Shown here piece after piece: positions 49,365 through 62,600 of a stretch of DNA of 64,000 bases. Under the pieces are notes generated by a model. It saw nothing but the letters and a program-made list of their open reading frames with translations, had not been told where the DNA came from and ran no database searches. Made by a program: the position numbers and the translations under genes. Source of the stretch: Lineus longissimus (lineage: Eukaryota; Nemertea; Pilidiophora; Heteronemertea; Lineidae); assembly GCF_910592395.1 (NCBI RefSeq), contig NC_088313.1:3102501-3166500 (forward strand), read 5' to 3'. The number at the start of each line of letters is the position of its first letter. Positions within the stretch are counted from its first letter, which is position 1.

Positions 49365-49588
49365 TTGGCAAGCCCGGCTTACCAAACAGCGACTTTTTCT
49401 TGTCCTGAATGGAGAGCCGAACTCATTAATATTAAAGTAAAGTCTCCAGCTCGCCAAACAGGGTAGATTTTTTACCTGTTTGGCGAGCCCGGCTTGCCGA
49501 ACAGGGTGGCTTTTTAGTGCTGTTTGGCAAGCGGCTCTCCAAACAGGACAAAAAAAGATGCCTGTTCGGCGAGCGGCTTGCCAAATAG
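49365..49588. repeat. Cluster of five related hairpins
   Basis: Inverted repeats built on the same core (cctgtttggcgagc and its complement gctcgccaaacagg) occur at 49,365-49,385, 49,449-49,488, 49,475-49,505, 49,520-49,546 and 49,561-49,588. The second and third share an arm, so alternative pairings are possible. The second has a stem of about 16 bp with an 8-bp T-rich loop. Confidence 0.85.
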
Positions 49589-50946
49589 ACCCGGCCAATA
49601 GAAAAATGGTTTCTCAAATCTAACCAACGCATCACAAATTTTCAAGATGGTAAAAAATTCAAAACTAGCCATACCTCATTACTGTCCAGCGCTGGTGGCA
49701 TTTCTTTTAAAAACTTAGTCTACAATTCCTATATTTGTCCGTCCACTGGACGCGCGATCACTCAAACTTGATATCTTGGCCATTATGTCACAATTCGATG
49801 AGGATATTGAAATTTTGATATATTTGTCATTCGAATTTGGTAAAGGGGGCTGACATGTTGGGCCAGCATCATTTAACCCCCTCTTCCTAATTACGCAAAT
49901 TCCCCAAAAATTGGCCCAACCATGAGCTTTTTCTGACGCCAGCATTATATTTCCCTCATAATGTTGTCATAGTGTACGGCGAATCAAGAAAATTGGTCAA
50001 TTACTTGCGACAGTTATTGCAATTTGATAGAGATTACTTGCTTTCATAATTCATTCTAACACATTCAGTTGACTTGCAGTCATTGTGGAGCAAAGGTTGA
50101 GAATCATAGTGAGACTTTATGATTCAGTTAGTTTTTGGTGACATTTTGCCATCCGTGTTTGCTCTCAGGAATGTCAGGATACTTGTGCTGGGCAGTGTCA
50201 GTGTGATACAGGACAGTAGGATACATGTAGGTCTATTTCCATTAACTTTTCACTTGAAAAAGCATAACTGAAGATAACCACACCAGTCAGCGATTGACTC
50301 TGTCCTTTTTACTTCTTTTCCTTTTTCGGTATAGTTTCAGGTTATTCTGACTTGCTTTTCTCAGGCCGACATGGAATCCAATGGCTTCCAGTACTGCTGC
50401 CTCTAGATATGTTTTGAACAGGACGGGACGCATTCTACAGTCTCTTTAATGATCCAGTCAGAGCCCATATCGAATTGGTAAACAAATATTGCTGTGTTGC
50501 ATTCTTTTTTGATAGACCAGAGTTTTTTACCTGCATCTCAGTATTTGTCAACAGGTCCAATTCCGGTGGCAACACCTCGTGAAACAACTTTGATATGATA
50601 ACATTCTATATATACTTGTATGAACTCTTAGAGAAGTCATTTTCACTATCAGTTCGAGAGATACTTCGGGCGTTCAACTATTATCACCGTTGGTACACTA
50701 GCATGGCAACGGGCAACTTGAAGAGGGAGGAATCTTCTGTTGTGGGAAAGATCACAGCCAGATTTCATGGCAATCCACGTCAACAGGTCTCACAGCGACT
50801 TGAAGAGACCTCAAGAGTTCTCTTGTCGTGTTTCACCACGCTTTATCATGGTGGTACCTACAGTATTGTGGTTTACAGCTGCCCTTTTACGATCAGATAC
50901 AAGGGTTGTTGAGCACCCGCTCCCACATTCTCTACACACGGCGAGG
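49589..50946. other. No gene seen
   Basis: No motif-bearing frame or convincing exon. A 105-codon plus-strand frame (50,595-50,912) has no recognisable features. Confidence 0.35.
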
Positions 50947-50953
50947 TATAAAA
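50947..50953 (+). promoter_or_regulatory. Candidate TATA box
   Basis: TATAAAA in the context cgaggtataaaatccgccc, 40 bp before an ATG in good context (gcatggcg at 50,987). Confidence 0.35.
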
Positions 50954-50986
50954 TCCGCCCAGTCTTTGCACCCCTTCCTCACTTGC

Positions 50987-51292
50987 ATGGCGAGATTGCC
51001 AGTCGAAATCACCCCTTACTCCGTGCAGCACACCTTTCACTTTCTCTTCATTATGTAGGACTCTGATATTTCGAATTTTTGGATTTTTACAGGAATAGGG
51101 CTTATGGTCACCGTATCTTTCATCCATGGCACTATAATTCCAATTCCGGCTATAGGACAATACTCATCAAGGGTCCGGGTTTCACGCACACTTCTGCTAG
51201 GCTCAGAGCAAGAACAGAATCGGAACGCACCATCCGCAACCAAGTCACTTTCCCGGGGCAACTGTGCGTTGGCTTTAATTTCTAAGCTTTAG
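50987..51292 (+). other. Candidate coding segment with one in-frame stop, product unknown
   Basis: From ATG 50,987 the frame reads MARLPVEITPYSVQHTFHFL to a TAG at 51,056. It then stays open in the same frame through a hydrophobic segment (GIGLMVTVSFIHGTIIPIPA) to 51,292. An AG preceded by a T-rich tract (ggatttttacag, ending 51,093) follows the stop, so the segments could be two exons, but an intron of about 39 bp would be unusually short. It could also be a decayed gene or chance. Confidence 0.2.
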
Positions 51293-54200
51293 TTAGGACT
51301 GGTCTTGTCCAAAGGCCTTACGTTCATTTCCTTTACATTTCTCCTCCAAATCTTTTGTAAATATTTGATTGATTATAGTGTCAAAGCTTCGGCCGTGTCA
51401 ACCGAGATTTGTTCCAGAAGTTTCCCGATGGTCCACGTCAAGCTGTCTTGTCCATCTGTGAACGCAGTTCCAATCACAGATTTATTCATGAATCAGATTA
51501 CGGATGGATTTGATAAATTTTCCCATTCAGCTTGCCCATAAATGACTGGTCGTGGAGTCCCTACAATGCTCACGCATTCATTTATTCACCTCTCGGCCTT
51601 GTTTGATTGGTTATAGGCCTTGGTCAGCTTGATTGAGGAATTAGGTGATCAACTTCAACGCTGGTTCTTCAACATATTTATTCAATGACAAAGCGTTGCC
51701 TCATCAGTGGTCTTTAGCAATTGGAAAGCGAGTGTTCTGTGGGTCGGGTAACGGTATTCAGATGGAAATCTCGGATAACGGTAGGCTGTTATTACCGCCA
51801 GGTTTTGGATAAAGGGAACTACATGAAATGTTTCACTGAAAAATGGATGATATCTCGGAGTATTCATCCATGAGTTTTAGGCTTTTGCAAAACGTAAGTA
51901 GGCCTACCTTATCTCGAAGATTTCATAGGATTCCTATTCGTACTTTAGGCCTTGTATGTGTAGCGTCAGTCATGTTTCTCACCGGACAACGCTGGAAGTG
52001 ATCCCATAAACGTTATTGTCTTGCCTAAGTAGTAGTGCCGCAGGTAATTGTTTAGATCTTACCTGTACAATACTGCTTAAACAAGCTGATGACATTCTCA
52101 CGGAGGATACGAAGAGTCCATGGGCGAGTAAATCTGGACACTCAGGCGAAGACTGCTGAACTAAATGCTCGAACAAGGTGATGGAAGGATACCAAGTAAC
52201 GCTGGGGGAAATCTGGGTTAACAAACTGCTCTGACAACCTGATGGCGGGGAATGCGAAGACGGAATATTGGATAGGCCTGCTTACAAGCTGATGGCAATC
52301 TCCCGTAGAATATACCAAAAAGTAACACTGAAGAAGCTATCAAAGACCGAGGATGCGAAGATTAGAAGGAACACTGACACCCAAGAGAAACACTCAAAAG
52401 AAATCATTCTCTCTCGCATCCCGGTTTGTTTGTGCATGGATCTAATGCTTATGTTATTCTAATTTTGATATTCTGCCATGCTATTCGGACCCGCATGTAT
52501 AGCTTTGAAGAAGTCTCCCTAGTCATCATCCAGCTAGTGTGCCCGTTCAGGCCTGTTGTGGTCCATGTGATGTACCCGCATTTGGTTAAAGTTATCAGTG
52601 GAAGCAACATGTAGGCTAGATAATATTATGCCCACAGATAATTATCATATATACCAATGAAAGTTTGGTGACAGATGCTACCACTGACATACCAGCAGAG
52701 AGGAATCAGTTTTAAATTGGGCGGAAACGTCAGAATACGCATGATAGATACATTTCCATTACAAATACTTCTCAATACTGCTTTTGAAATTGCTTCCCAT
52801 AAAATATGACGGTCAGGTTGAGAGTTCACGTTTCATTAATCGATTTAGTTTTGACAGTTACAACTGCACGTGTCCAGCTGTTACGGTTGAAGGCCATATT
52901 TTGTGAGTTACAGGTAGTAATCTTTTCTGGCACGTATTACCAAAGGCATATCTTAAACACGATCTACAGTCACATTCTGTTGTACTGGTACAAAGCACTT
53001 GGGATGACGACAGGGGTGTTTTCATCTATGTCTGTTGTACTCAGGTCGACATTCTAATCCGGTACGAGTGCTTAAAATGACAAAAAACAAACATGTTATC
53101 ATTCAGATTTCATCCAAACCTACACCGTTATAACAGGTATATGAATACTTTAAAGGGACTATAGCTGTACGATCTCAGAGCCATGTGTGTCGAGATATCG
53201 GAAGTTCGGCATGTAGGCTTAGAGTAATTAAGGGTAGGCCCTACCCAATGATCTTCTGACTATTTCAGTTATAACAAAGTTTATTCATTTACTTAAAGAA
53301 AACAAATAGTACCTCTCACCACACAATATGTTGTATTCTAGACCTATACATGTAATTCTATCTCAGTGCCATTCAATTCCGGTCATAGATATCAGAAAAT
53401 TTGGTTGGTATTGTTCCTGTTTCTGATTCGAGGGTTTTCTGACTCCTGACGTTTCTGACTCAAATTTTGCCACAAACCTTCCAACAAACTTGAACGGGTC
53501 TATAGCCTCGACTATTCAAGTCAAAAGGATGCACCAAACGGATGAAGCAATTACAATTTTCCGCTTTGTATGTACATTTATTGAGATGATTAATACAGAT
53601 TTAAAACTTATATGAATCTTCTCGTTTCTCATTCCAAAAAGAAATACTTTTGCATCCCTTTCTTCCCAAGTGGGTGTGAAGTTAGGTAAACTCAATGTAG
53701 AGTGGAAAAAGGCAGGTTGCACAATCCGTACGAAGTACGTCTACCAACAAGGTCCGTGTGCTATCAACTATGTCCTGCAGTGCTGATTTACATGTATTTA
53801 CGCGACCCACGTTAATCAGCCTTTGAGGAACTGGGGGCATTTTTTTAAATCGTCAGTAAAATGCATTTACATCCATAACTGGTTCTTCGTCTCTGCTAAT
53901 AGCTCTCCGCGAGGCTTGCTTGCAAAACCTGCCTATTAGTGAAATGAGAGAAACGGAGAAAGTTGACATCCTAGTCCCGAAAACAGCGCGGTTGATTTTC
54001 ACCTAGCCTACAGCCAGAGTGACTCCAGTCACAGTGGCAATCGCATCACGCAGTAGGTTATACCTACCAATATACGGTAGACACCCATGAGTATCGGTGT
54101 ACCCTATTTATCAGTGTTCCACTAACCATCCTGCTTGACAATAGGGAACAGGGCAACGCACATCAGTCTAAAAAACGCAACCACGGATCGGACCGTATTC

Positions 54201-56249
54201 CTGGTCATGCGTCACAGCGAGCACCTGCTACGAATATCAACTAATATTTATAAGTAATTTTCAGGGACCATTTAATTCTGTTCATGCGGATAACAGAATA
54301 AATGCGTGGCACTCTGTTTTCAAATGTATGCTATGTCGCGCAAAGGCTCATCCAAAGGCTATCTATACATGACTCGGATATCCGAGAACCCCAAGCAGAT
54401 GCCGCGATTTGATGGTATGCCAACGAGTAAAATGAGATTGCGGGAAGGGGATTCTGATCTGGCAATCAGCAGTACACTGCCCAGCTTCTCCACTTGGGTT
54501 GTGCCCATTATCCTCAGTCGTCCCACATGCCAATTTAGCTGAGCTCAGGCAACGAGCGTACCGCGTTGTTTAGAAAGAGTTATGACCATGCACAAACGGT
54601 AAAAACTCAAGTCTATGAACTGGACACTTCAAATACTGTCCCCAGGTGCTTGTCACAACCAGATTACATACAAAAATGTGTGTAGTTCGAAATCACCGAC
54701 AACCATAATCTTGCGATACCAGTGGATCCGGCCAAAACCAGTCAACTCGAAACCAGTCAAGCTGTTAAAGCCATTGTATTCACTTGCGATACAAATAAAA
54801 AGAATCGCCAAATGAAAATATTGGTTGAGAAACGTCAACAACACAAATTTTCTGATATTGTGAAGAATTAATACAAGGACGAAACGATTCACGGCGAGAT
54901 GAATGGTTAAGCTTTATAAACATTAAAAATGTTGTGCTTTTTCAAGCGTTGTCAACTTAAACTGTCGATATTCCCAATCAACAAGTATCCTGATCATGAA
55001 ATAGTAATTATTCCGTTTGGTAAAGAAGCCCGTATCTACATGGAGATGCACACAGCGCCCAGATGCCAAACTGGTCGCATTGAGCCATAAATATGCATTT
55101 CGTCTTAAATTATGCATTAAAATGAGTTATATGAAAGGAATTAATCACTAGGGCACCTGCCAAACATATGGAGGTATTCACAATGTCTCCATGATTATTG
55201 AAAGTTTGGGCTTTAAATTCCCCATCCCAGGGTTTGCAGCATTTACGCGCCATCCATATGAGCGTACGGTCCGTGTCTTTGGAAGCCACGCGCCGCCCAG
55301 TCATCCGTGGCCACGCGGGTCATTGTCCAACCATCACCGCTGCGGAGACGCTAGAAGGGACATCCGCCCGCAGACTCATCATATTCCTATTCTTATATTG
55401 TAAGTCTTTTGTCCAGCTGAGAGATAAATTCGGCAAGAGTAACGCATCAGCTGCAGTTTACCCTCGGACGCGGTGGTGTAACTCCGCAGCAGGACAGGAC
55501 AGTTTTCATGCGCTGGAGGACACTGAGATCTACATGTTTTAGACAGTAAGTTCTGAAGCCCGGGTGCGACAAGGATGTGGTCAAATTCTAGTGCAGCTTT
55601 ACATAAAGAGACACAGTCGGGAATCTCTACATCTTTCATGAGCTGCCTGGACGTTATTTCGTTACTCCACTGACCCGATTGTGCCTCTGTCACAATGCAA
55701 GACGCGGCTGAGGACTTGAAGGTCGCTCGATGCTAAAACGCGAGCAGTAGTGGAATACGTTGGAAGTGATATTCGAGCAAGTGCCGGGACTACATTCTGC
55801 AGTATTAAACTTAGACAAATTGTAATATCCTATTTCTACATCACGGGCTGTCATCTGCAGCAAGACCGGTTGTGTCATCGTTTTGCAATATAGCTAAGAG
55901 TATAGGCGTTATACTGGTATAGTAGGCTCCGTTAGGTGGTAAACAGGATTATAATCAATTTGATATGTGGACTTGAAGAATGGGGTGGGCTCGGTCGCTG
56001 TCGGTTTGAACTCTTTGAAAGACGACTCTCATCTACATGTAGTTTTGTGACTGTCTCATCGCATTTGCCAAGAGACAATTGTCTCATCCGATTTAGTTAC
56101 GAGACGCCAGATCATTTTGGGATGCTCATCTTATTTCGATAGGAGGCAATCCGTTGCCTCACCTAACCATGCAGGTCCCATCCAAAAAAGTATAGCTAGC
56201 CTAGTTAGATTAAACGTTATATACATGTACATGTATTAGGTGTTACTAT
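51293..56249. other. No gene seen
   Basis: About 5 kb with only short open frames on both strands and no recognisable motif, RNA gene or transposon. A CpG-richer patch lies at about 55,250-55,390 without an exon that can be supported. Confidence 0.4.
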
Positions 56250-56592
56250 TTTACTGATGATTCATTTGTCAAATTCGTAGATTTATTATCAATTTGACTG
56301 ATGATTCATATGTCGGGTTCGTAGGTTTATTATCAATTTGACTGATGATTCATATGTCGGGTTCGTAGGTTTATTATCAATTTGACTGATGATTCATTTG
56401 TTGGGTTCGTAGGTTTATTATCAATTTGACTGATGATTCATATGCCGGGTTCGTAGGTTTATTATCAATTTGACTGATGATTCATATGCCGGGTTCGTAG
56501 GTTTATGATTAATTTGACTGATGATTCCTTCGTCGGGTTCGTAAGTTTATAATTTATTTGACTGGTGATTTATTTGTTGGGTTCGTACGCTT
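56250..56592. repeat. 44-bp minisatellite (about 7-8 copies)
   Basis: Unit tgactgatgattcatatgtc followed by gggttcgtaggtttattatcaatt, in strict 44-bp register at 56,297, 56,341 and 56,385, with variants at both ends. Confidence 0.95.
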
Positions 56593-58179
56593 GAAAAAGC
56601 ATTAATGATAGTTAGGCTAGCCAGATAGACCCAACGCGTCAAGTAGGAGCAAACTGGGTTGCATGGAATGACATAGCTAGTTAACTAATCAGCGGCACGA
56701 TGTGGTCATCCATGGGCCCTGCTTATGCTACCATTGGGCTCGTCGCGAAAACAGGGGAGAAAAAGGAGGGAAATCAGCAATTTACATCAGAGCGGATCCG
56801 ACTTCCAAACCGGATGACCACGCCTAACATGTCCGCCGTTACACCTAGGAGCGCCACCTTCTAAAGAGCGCCATTGCCAGACACTAAGTACTAGTGCCGC
56901 AGGAGTACCTTTAACAACTCTCCTGTCGTCCTGGTACTTAATTTAGGGCATGGCAAAATCATCATTCAATTACGAAAAGAGGGAGGAATTTAGTGGATCA
57001 TTGACTGAGAAATGACACACTTCGACGACAACAGCACCAGGATGATACCTAACCGTTATGCCAAACATAGCCATATAATGATTATCATCATTTATTAGTA
57101 TTCAGTAAGTTAGGAAATGATCCCGGTCAGGAGTTACTGCCCAAACCATGGGCACCAGGAGATGCTCCACACATCGATTTACCGACCCATTGATCGCTTC
57201 CGTACGACTGGGACAGGTTGTGCTACAATTGTAGTGTCGCCGAGATCTAACACTCCACAGCCACACACATTCTTACAAGTATCCATAACACCCGAGTTTA
57301 GTACTCCCAGTCTGACAGAGATCTACAATACTGGCTGCAGTATAGTTGATACTGGCTGCAGTATAGTTGGAAAGGAGTGAACTTTGCTTTTCAAGCCTCC
57401 CGAAACGATCACATATTGATCAACTTGATAAATTTAGGGTAGGTCTACAGATTCTCTTGAGGGACTCAACAGACTGTTACACCGGGAAAAAATATCTCAA
57501 CTGTCTCTCGTTGGTTTTAATGTACTGGTGGCCATGTGATGCAGTTGGGTTTTTATTGAAAGCAGAAGTGCACAGCTGTCTTTTAATGAGAATCCAATCA
57601 TACTACAGGCTATGGTTGGCCTCTTCCGACCATCTGAGGACTGACTGTTGCAAAATATATATTTTCTCCAGACACATTCGTAGGCGCTGCATAATCACCA
57701 CTCCTGCTACTTCAGTTTTCAGCAATACAGATGAAATTTATTGAGAAGACACAGTTGAGAGCACAATCACAATGCAGTGAAGACAGCAGCTGTCTTCAGC
57801 GGTTGTGAGCGATGTCCCCAGGTTGTGACCTTTGTCTCGAGGTTGTGACCAAAAATGTCCAGTGTCACAGGGGCAGGAGGGGGTAAAGACCTGCAACCCA
57901 TTGCTTGCCATCACGCTTGGGATACGTGGGTTGGGGTTGCAAGAATCTTTAGATCCAGTACATGTAAATACAAAAAAAATTTCTTTTAAACTGACATAGC
58001 AACAGGTGGGCCTGCAAAAACGTCCTTACCATAATTTATAGGCCATCATTACCAACACATGATGTAGCTCATCCTCGATTTTGGAACATGAAGGAAGGAG
58101 CACTTGTTTTTATATTATGAACATTGCATCAGTGGAGAAGCTGCTGTTTCAAAGGGATGTCAGAACCCTGGATTGACAG
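56593..58179. other. No gene seen; short palindrome
   Basis: Plus-strand frames of up to 125 codons (57,367-57,744) have no motif. A perfect 19-bp palindrome (gaagacagc, A, gctgtcttc) lies at 57,779-57,797, and a direct repeat of about 21 bp (atactggctgcagtatagttg) at about 57,328-57,369. Confidence 0.4.
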
Positions 58180-58181
58180 TA

Positions 58182-58357
58182 CAGTAGAACCTCTCTATTA
58201 AGGACACCTTCGGGACTGGCAAGTGCTGTCCCTAATAGAGGTGTCCTGATTAGAGGGGTCAAATGGAATAGAAACTACCAATTTGGGACTAAATCTAGTG
58301 TCCTTAATAGAGAGGTTGTCCTTAATTGAGAGGTGTCCGCTCAGGGAGGTTCCACTG
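58182..58357. mobile_element. pogo/Tigger-like MITE
   Basis: The 176-bp element begins cagtagaacctc and ends gaggttccactg, inverted ends with TA on both sides (58,180-58,181 and 58,358-58,359). Inside, blocks such as tctctattaaggacac occur in both orientations. Ends starting CAGTRGAACC with a TA duplication are typical of pogo-group (Tc1/mariner) non-autonomous elements in animals. Confidence 0.82.
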
Positions 58358-58642
58358 TACTTGCCAAAAGTAATATCTGCTCCCTTTTTGAGCAGCAATA
58401 TTTGTGCTGGACATTGCCAAGGGAAATAATGCAGATGTCAAGTTTGAATACACGAGTATGGGACTCAACTCATCTGCAGATACTTTGACTCAGGCCAAGT
58501 TAGCTGTTAGATGAGTTCCTAGAATGCAGTGTTGTGTGAATATTGCCCTCACTGAGGGATATTACATAAGATACCATACTTGAAATTGAAATTGAAAAAA
58601 AATGAAAGCACAAAAATAACCAAAATTCTTCTTTTTACAACA

Positions 58643-58648
58643 TTTATT
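58643..58648 (-). terminator. Poly(A) signal of VPS51
   Basis: AATAAA on the minus strand, about 975 bp after the VPS51 stop codon; the first canonical signal noticed in the 3' UTR. It implies a 3' UTR of about 1 kb. Confidence 0.45.
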
Positions 58649-59621
58649 GTAATGTGTAATATATTAATTATAGTATTTACAATATTAAGCACATCGAATA
58701 GAGCCATTTAGGAATGCCATGGGAATGTACAATGATACATTAGATTAAGGACAGTTGAATCCACAATACTGTCATCAGGGAATAACTTGTAGTCTTGCAA
58801 GCAGGGCACTTGTCAACAAAGTATGTGTATCTGATAACTTGTCCTCTTACACTGGTTAAAAAACTAACAGGAAAATCACAAGAAGATAGCCAGCCTACAT
58901 GATTGTGATAATGATTAGGCCTACGTAGGGCCGAGATTTGTGAGAAAGGTTCCTTACATCGAGAGAGAACAGTGATATGCCTTCTATCACTTCAATGAAA
59001 ATGGGAGACCAGGCCTAATCTGAAATAGCTGGCAATTTTAAGTAATGTAACGATTCTTCAAAAGATTGCCATTTGTCTGATTCAGGGTAACACAGAACAG
59101 CAGAAATAAAAGTTCTATTCATTTTGATAGTCAGTGAATTTACTAGCACGAACATGTGAGCTGTCTTTTTTTAGAGCAGTTCTAATTCAGAGAAGTACTT
59201 AACATTAGGCACTCCCAGATATGAAATTTCCATTAAAAATATTGCCACCTCATCCGCAATGACTAATTGGCCCAGCAGCTGCTGTAATTACCTTACATCA
59301 TGAAAAATACCATCATAGTTAATTACCAATAAATGAGAGACGTAGTACCTGATATGCAGACAGAGACATATGCATGCACCACCTGCACTAAACCCTGGTA
59401 ATATATCTTGGCCAAGCTCAGGGCACCATTGCAAAAATTTTGTCAACTGAGTTAATTCGCAAACTTTAGCTTTGCAAATACATTGTATGACACAGTTTAC
59501 AGAATAAACTTCTCTTGGCTACATACAGCCATAGGCCCGAGTCTCCAATGAGGTGATACTGTAGTACCAGTTCAAGTCTGGGCACATGACTCTGAATCAT
59601 TCAGTTCATCTCAAAGTCGCT

Positions 59622-62600
59622 TCATCCCCTTTCACAGATGAGATCGATTACCTAGAAAGAAAGAGAAAAAGATAAAATACAACTTTTTTCCTCAGATGAT
59701 TGTGTACCTGGATGAACCGGCTTTCAAGAAGCTAAAATTAATTTGTGGCTAAATATGAGATAAATTACTGAGGGTCTGTCAGATGAAACTAAAAGCCGTG
59801 GTCACTGGTACCTGAATGTTTATGCCAGGACAAGTACAAGATCGCACAAAGGTGGACAATAGCCTGTGGTGGACTCCATACCTCACGCAAAAATCAAATA
59901 GGGTTACGATGCCCCAATATTGATACTGACACTATTGGTGTAAGTGTAACTCAGTTATGAAATTATTGACTTATACATTTTTGACACACCCTGTAGTGCT
60001 AGTTTCCTCCACGGAGTTTCTCAGCAAAAACGAAAGAAAACAACAGCCAATGCAAGTAACCAAGGCCTTTTTTGATACAGTATCGACAATTTTCAAAAGA
60101 TATTATTGCAAAACGTTATCAGAAATATTTGCAAATACTCAACTACCGTACTTCTACATGTTAAAAAAAAAGTTTAATCAACAAATATAGCAGAGGTTGA
60201 AAAAAGCTAATAAGAAGTCTCTGATGTATGTGATGAATATTACCTGAAGTTAGATATATCCAATGACAGGTGTACACAATTACTGGGCAGCGAATTGAAA
60301 TTCAATGAGGGCGCATCCATAAATATGTACATATTCATAGACTGAGGATCCAATACATTGGAAGCGTATGTAGAAATTCCAGGTGCCATATTATGTTAAT
60401 AGGCAGTTTTCTGGTTGGGGATGATTCACATCTGAAGTCCACATGTGCCTGGTTTTGCCGTCACATATATTACAGGTATTACATTATTATCATATACCCT
60501 AGGTGCCCTGATCCCACTGACAAGACATCGGAAAAATAAAAAAATACCCCGAAAAATTTAAACTTCACCAAAATCAAGGACAGTCCAGTGTGTAAAAGAC
60601 CGACCTTTATAAGATGACACTGTACTCGCCTCACCTGATGTCATTTCTGAGTGTATTTTGAGAAAGATTTAGGAAAGATGCACGAAAGATGCAGTAACGA
60701 AATCCAGACTTCACGAGAAATTTTCTCGTTCGGTCAGGACCCTGCATTGTTGAAATACGTTTCCCTTTTGCAACACTCAAAATTGCATTTTAGTTGTCAT
60801 TATTTATTGCCGATATTTATGGGGATGTGTGGTATATGATAAATAAAAAACTGATTTCGTGACCGCTCCTCGTCACCGGCTCAGCACTCGATGTTTGTCT
60901 ACGGCCTGAAAGCTCAAGACTGCAGGCCGAGAGCTTTCAGACTACAGGCCGAGAGCTTTCAGACTGCAGGCCGAGAGCTTTCAGACTACAGGCCGAGAGC
61001 TTTCAGACTGCAGGCCGAGAGCTTTCAGACTGCAGGCCGAGAGCTTTCAGACTGCAGGCCGAGAGCTTTCAGACTGCAGGCCGAGAGCTTTCAGACTGCA
61101 GGCCGAGAGCTTTCAGACTGCAGGCCGAGAGCTTTCAGACTGCAGGCCGAGAGCTTTCAGACTGCAGGCCGAGAGCTTTCAGACTGCAGGCCGAGAGCTT
61201 TCAGACTGCAGGCCGAGAGCTTTCAGACTGCAGGCCGAGAGCTTTCAGACTGCAGGTCGTGAGCATTCAGACTGCAGGCCGAGAGCTTTCAGACTGCAGG
61301 CCGAGAGCTTTCAGGCTACAGGCCGAAAGCTTTCAGACTGCAGGCCGAGAGCTTTCAGGCTGTAGAAAATCATCTCGTGCTGATCCGGCGACTCGGACCG
61401 GTCACGAAATCCGTTTTCTTATTAGATCATATGAAAGTACTACACCACTTACACTCTGTTCCATTGTGGTTGGGTCCATACACCGATGAACAGTACTACC
61501 AACTATTTCATCCAGTAGGAAATGCACCAAGCTGAAACAAAGAAAAAAGAATTGTCAGAATACCAGTAAATATGTAATAAAATTTTTTTTGAAAGCAGTG
61601 TGCCATAAAAAAACCTACATGGTACCAACTTTTTCGTTTAGCAGAAATGAGATTCACATGATATACATGGTACTGCGCTGGAAACAGTAGCAATACACAC
61701 AACTTCCTTACAGCGATTCAGTAGAAGAAGGCAAGCTTCTTACAATTCACATACAACAGTTTATTGCATGGAATATGGGTGGTAATATGTGCACCAGAGT
61801 TGTGATTCTGCTAACACAAACCCCCTGCCATCTTGGCCACAGTCATTTTCGCCCAAGACAAGAAGTTGTTTTGGCCGTAGGTCAAAATGGTCATGTACAT
61901 GTTAGGGGCGACCCAAAGTGAAGGTAGAAGATTTAGACATATAGGGCCAAATTCATAAAGGGCGTTCAGCTTAAAACAGCATCTAACTACTGAATAGACA
62001 GATTCAGGTCCTTCGTGTAAATCTTCACAGAATATGAATAGGCCCTGAAACCAATTAGGGAGAAGTTACACACATCTACTCACATGGACACCACAGGGGA
62101 GACGGAATAGAGGCAGACCAAGAGAGACCTGGCGGCGTTCCATGGCAAAGGAACTTCAAGAGAAGGGCCTAACGTGGGAGGCAGCCAGACAGCGAGCAGC
62201 CAACAGACTTGAGTGGAGGACCCTGGGGAACGCCCCATGTGCCACCTAGGGCACGAAGGGTCCTAAGTAAGTAAGTAAGTACACACATCTAACCCTTAAA
62301 CGCCCTTTATTAATTTGGCCCATTAAGTCCAGTGGGACAAATCGTTGTGGCAATCTGTCCTTGTACGTACATACCACCATGACCAGATCAGCCAACTGAT
62401 ATTATGGCCCATGGTTGTTTTGGCTCATGACCAGAGGTTGTTGGTCATGGGCCTAAAGGCCTGGTATCCACCTCGGCAATGCGCCCTGGTTTTGGCCCAC
62501 ATGTTAGTTCTACCCTTGGCACGTTTGGTAAGACAAACTTTAACTCCTTGCAAAACCTACTTCCAGTTTACATCAGCAACATGTTTGTATAGACACCAAT

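Noticed and set aside
60891-61489. Repeat protein with 22-residue units
   Set aside because: A by-product of a 22-bp minisatellite in a VPS51 intron; no start, signal or conservation supports coding.
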